From: Acidobacteriota bacterium
Lineage (GTDB): Bacteria; Acidobacteriota; Blastocatellia; Pyrinomonadales; Pyrinomonadaceae
DNA: 16,195 bases
Assembly (NCBI GenBank): GCA_013696385.1
Contig: JACCYR010000247.1
Location: 1-16,195 of the forward strand
Direction of reading: 5' to 3'
Shown: positions 14,769 to 16,195 of the stretch, piece after piece
Layout of the letters: each line of letters opens with the position of its first letter
Position numbering within the stretch: the stretch's first letter is position 1
The notes under the pieces: generated by a model
Databases searched by the model: none
What the model was told of the DNA's origin: nothing
The model's input: the letters and a program-made list of their open reading frames with translations, nothing else
Made by a program: the position numbers and the translations under genes

Positions 14769-15023
14769 ATGAAAATTTTGAAACAACTATTTTTAGCTAT
14801 TGCACTTGTGGTCGGAATTTCGATAACGGCTTCGGCGCAAAAACCTGACGGCAAAAAGCCGCCGCCGCCAAAGGAACAACCGCCGGTTGTCCCGGTTGAA
14901 CCGAAAAAACCAAAAGAGGAAAAACCAAAGGACAATGACAAAGATGACAAAGATAATAAAGGAAAAAAACCGGAAATATCTTTTTACCTTTCTGAAAATC
15001 GTATTGAGATAAATTTTGTGTAA
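14769..15023 (+). CDS. Small secreted Lys/Pro/Asp-rich protein of unknown function
   Basis: 84 aa from ATG 14769; a GTG directly before it (14766) could equally be used, and GAGGA at 14753-14757 fits either. Residues 1-23 are a clear signal peptide (MKILKQLF, hydrophobic core, ASAQ). The mature part is about 61 residues: a Pro/Lys segment (PPPPKEQPPVVPVEPKKPKE), then an Asp/Lys alternating stretch, then a short hydrophobic-amphipathic tail EISFYLSENRIEINFV. No domain is recognised. The low-complexity middle suggests an extended cell-wall-spanning or polyanion/cation-binding linker; the tail may be a strand that pairs with a partner. Its own terminator follows at once, so it is monocistronic. 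An overlapping antisense frame was judged a shadow. Confidence 0.75.
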   Translation: MKILKQLFLAIALVVGISITASAQKPDGKKPPPPKEQPPVVPVEPKKPKEEKPKDNDKDDKDNKGKKPEISFYLSENRIEINFV

Positions 15024-15056
15024 GCTACTTAAAGCAATTTGAACTAGCTTCTTAAG

Positions 15057-15098
15057 CGAAAAAGGCAGCTCTTAAATCAGGGTTGCCTTTTTCGTTTT
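15057..15098 (+). terminator. Rho-independent terminator of the small secreted protein gene
   Basis: CGAAAAAGGCA (15057-15067) is a perfect inverted repeat of TGCCTTTTTCG (15084-15094) with a 16-nt loop, followed by TTTT (15095-15098). It starts 33 bp after the stop codon. The A-tract on the left arm means it could also stop minus-strand transcription. Confidence 0.85.
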
Positions 15099-15210
15099 GA
15101 ATTTGCCGACTAAAAGAATTAAATTTCAGGCAGATGCTAATTTGAAAGAACGGCAAGCCCGAAATAAACGGCATAATAGCGCGGAACTGACTAATAAACT
15201 CTTGAAAGAT

Positions 15211-15238
15211 TTAACGAGTTAAAACTTTAGTGTAAAAT
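15211..15238 (+). promoter_or_regulatory. Possible promoter of the sugar ABC ATPase gene
   Basis: TTAACG (15211-15216), 16 bp, TAAAAT (15233-15238), giving a leader of about 80 nt to ATG 15325. The -35 is weak. The rest of the 15024-15324 gap holds only the terminator at 15057-15098; no gene is seen there. Confidence 0.35.
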
Positions 15239-15324
15239 AAACACCATTTTAACTGTCCATCAAACAAAAAAATAAACGGATGAAATTCAATCTGCACTGC
15301 GCCAACATTCGACAAAATTAAGTT

Positions 15325-16195
15325 ATGGCACTTTTGGAAATGAAAAATATCGTCAAGGAATTTCCCGGTGTGCGGGCTTTGGACGGCGTAACTTTTGATT
15401 TGCAAACGGGCGAGGTTCACGCTTTAGTGGGCGAAAACGGCGCGGGAAAATCTACTTTGATGAAGGTTTTGTCGGGCGTTTATCCTGACAGAACATATTC
15501 GGGCGATATTTTTGTTAATGGCGAAATCGAGCAATTTTCCAATATCCGCGAAGCCGAAAAGGCGGGCATCGCTATTATTTTTCAAGAACTTTCGCTCGTC
15601 AAAGAATTGAGCGTCGGCGAAAATATATTTCTCGGACGCGAGCCGTCGCGTTTCGGCGTTATTGATTCGACACGGCTTTACCAAAAAGCCGCAAAACTTT
15701 TAAATGATTTGAATTTATCGATAAACCCGCGCACCAAAGTCGGTAATCTCGGCATCGGTCAACAGCAGCTCGTCGAAATCGCCAAGGCGTTATCGCAAGA
15801 GGCAAAAATTCTTGTGCTTGACGAGCCGACTGCCGCTCTGACCGAATCGGAAGTCAAAACGCTGTTCGGTATCTTGGAAAAACTGAAAGCGCGCGGTGTC
15901 GGAATGATTTATATTTCGCACAAGCTCGGCGAAGTTTTTCAGATAAGTGATAGAATTACCGTTTTGCGCGACGGCAAAACAGTCGGCACAAACGAAACAA
16001 AAAATTTAACGGTTGAAAAAGTTATCGCTTTGATGGTCGGGCGTGAAGTCGGCGACATTTTTCCGAAAATATCGCACGAGTTTGGCGAAATGGCTCTCGA
16101 AGTAAAAAATTTATCCGCTTTCGATGTTGATAATCCGAACAAAAAATTGGTTGACAATGTTACGTTTTCCGTCAGGCGCGGCGAAGTTCTGGGCA
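15325..16195 (+). CDS. xylG: Sugar ABC transporter ATP-binding protein, XylG-like (3' truncated by window edge)
   Basis: The frame runs open from ATG 15325 to the right edge, giving 290 codons, a little over half of the usual ~500-aa double-ATPase. The first nucleotide-binding domain is complete: Walker A GENGAGKST (36-44), Q-loop Q87 in FQELSLVKELSVGENIFLG, signature LGIGQQQL (142-149, the XylG/RbsA-type variant), Walker B ILVLDEP (162-168), and H-loop H199. The YPDRTYSGDIFVNGE segment (53-67) and MVGREVGDIFPK (237-248) resemble XylG more than RbsA or MglA. The second domain begins near 256. It would energise uptake of xylose or a similar monosaccharide with a permease and periplasmic binding protein, expected to lie beyond the window. 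No good Shine-Dalgarno precedes ATG 15325. Confidence 0.9.
   Translation, partial: MALLEMKNIVKEFPGVRALDGVTFDLQTGEVHALVGENGAGKSTLMKVLSGVYPDRTYSGDIFVNGEIEQFSNIREAEKAGIAIIFQELSLVKELSVGENIFLGREPSRFGVIDSTRLYQKAAKLLNDLNLSINPRTKVGNLGIGQQQLVEIAKALSQEAKILVLDEPTAALTESEVKTLFGILEKLKARGVGMIYISHKLGEVFQISDRITVLRDGKTVGTNETKNLTVEKVIALMVGREVGDIFPKISHEFGEMALEVKNLSAFDVDNPNKKLVDNVTFSVRRGEVLG

Noticed and set aside
14693..14950. Minus-strand 85-aa frame antisense to the small secreted protein, rich in Ser/Gly/Phe
   Set aside because: Its Gly/Ser/Phe-rich composition is the complement of Pro/Lys codons; the plus-strand frame has a signal peptide, Shine-Dalgarno and terminator.

Overview
The window looks like the chromosome of an Acidobacteriota bacterium of moderate to low GC, probably Blastocatellia (Pyrinomonadales-like). 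The best pointer is a secreted protein of the 'VWFA-related, acidobacterial' type (836-2089). Secreted proteins with Pro/Thr-rich linkers, a bacilliredoxin and an AroD-AroE fusion are compatible. This placement is inference from family recognition, not from a search. Nearly everything is housekeeping or accessory metabolism; I see no tRNA, rRNA, CRISPR array, intact transposase or phage gene.

Layout, left to right. The 3' end of a RecG-like/AlbA-type ATP-binding protein gene (+, 1-660) meets the VWA gene (-, 836-2089) tail to tail across a 15-bp-stem bidirectional terminator and a second long palindrome. A secreted protein with a LecA-like (PA-IL) galactose-lectin fold follows (-, 2278-3063). 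The gap after it (3064-3467) contains a 157-bp non-autonomous transposon-like element with imperfect terminal inverted repeats and a 7-9 bp target duplication; it sits 10 bp beyond the stop of the next gene. Then comes a compact minus-strand unit, glgP (alpha-glucan phosphorylase) - ytxJ (bacilliredoxin) - DUF971 protein, driven by a near-consensus promoter at 6356-6384 that is built out of heptanucleotide repeats. A macro-domain deacetylase gene (6399-6941) and a dispersed palindromic repeat (6965-7033) separate it from the next unit.

The largest unit is a probable six-gene minus-strand operon, tspO-like - aroDE fusion - thiF/moeB-like E1 - type II NADH dehydrogenase - GNAT acetyltransferase - secreted beta-propeller protein (14496 down to 7106). 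Junctions are 8-bp overlap, 0 bp, 48-bp gap, 4-bp overlap and 1-bp overlap. Its promoter (14553-14582) carries a 12-bp dyad typical of a repressor site. Divergently, a small secreted Lys/Pro/Asp-rich protein (14769-15023) ends in a strong terminator, and the window closes inside a xylose-type sugar ABC transporter ATPase gene (+, 15325 to the right edge).

The most distinctive theme is repetitive DNA. Short-period repeats (7 bp and 9 bp) occur between genes, where one forms a promoter, and inside genes, where they encode linker or loop insertions (aroDE, propeller protein). Palindromic elements and one MITE-like element with an intact target-site duplication occur in the gaps.
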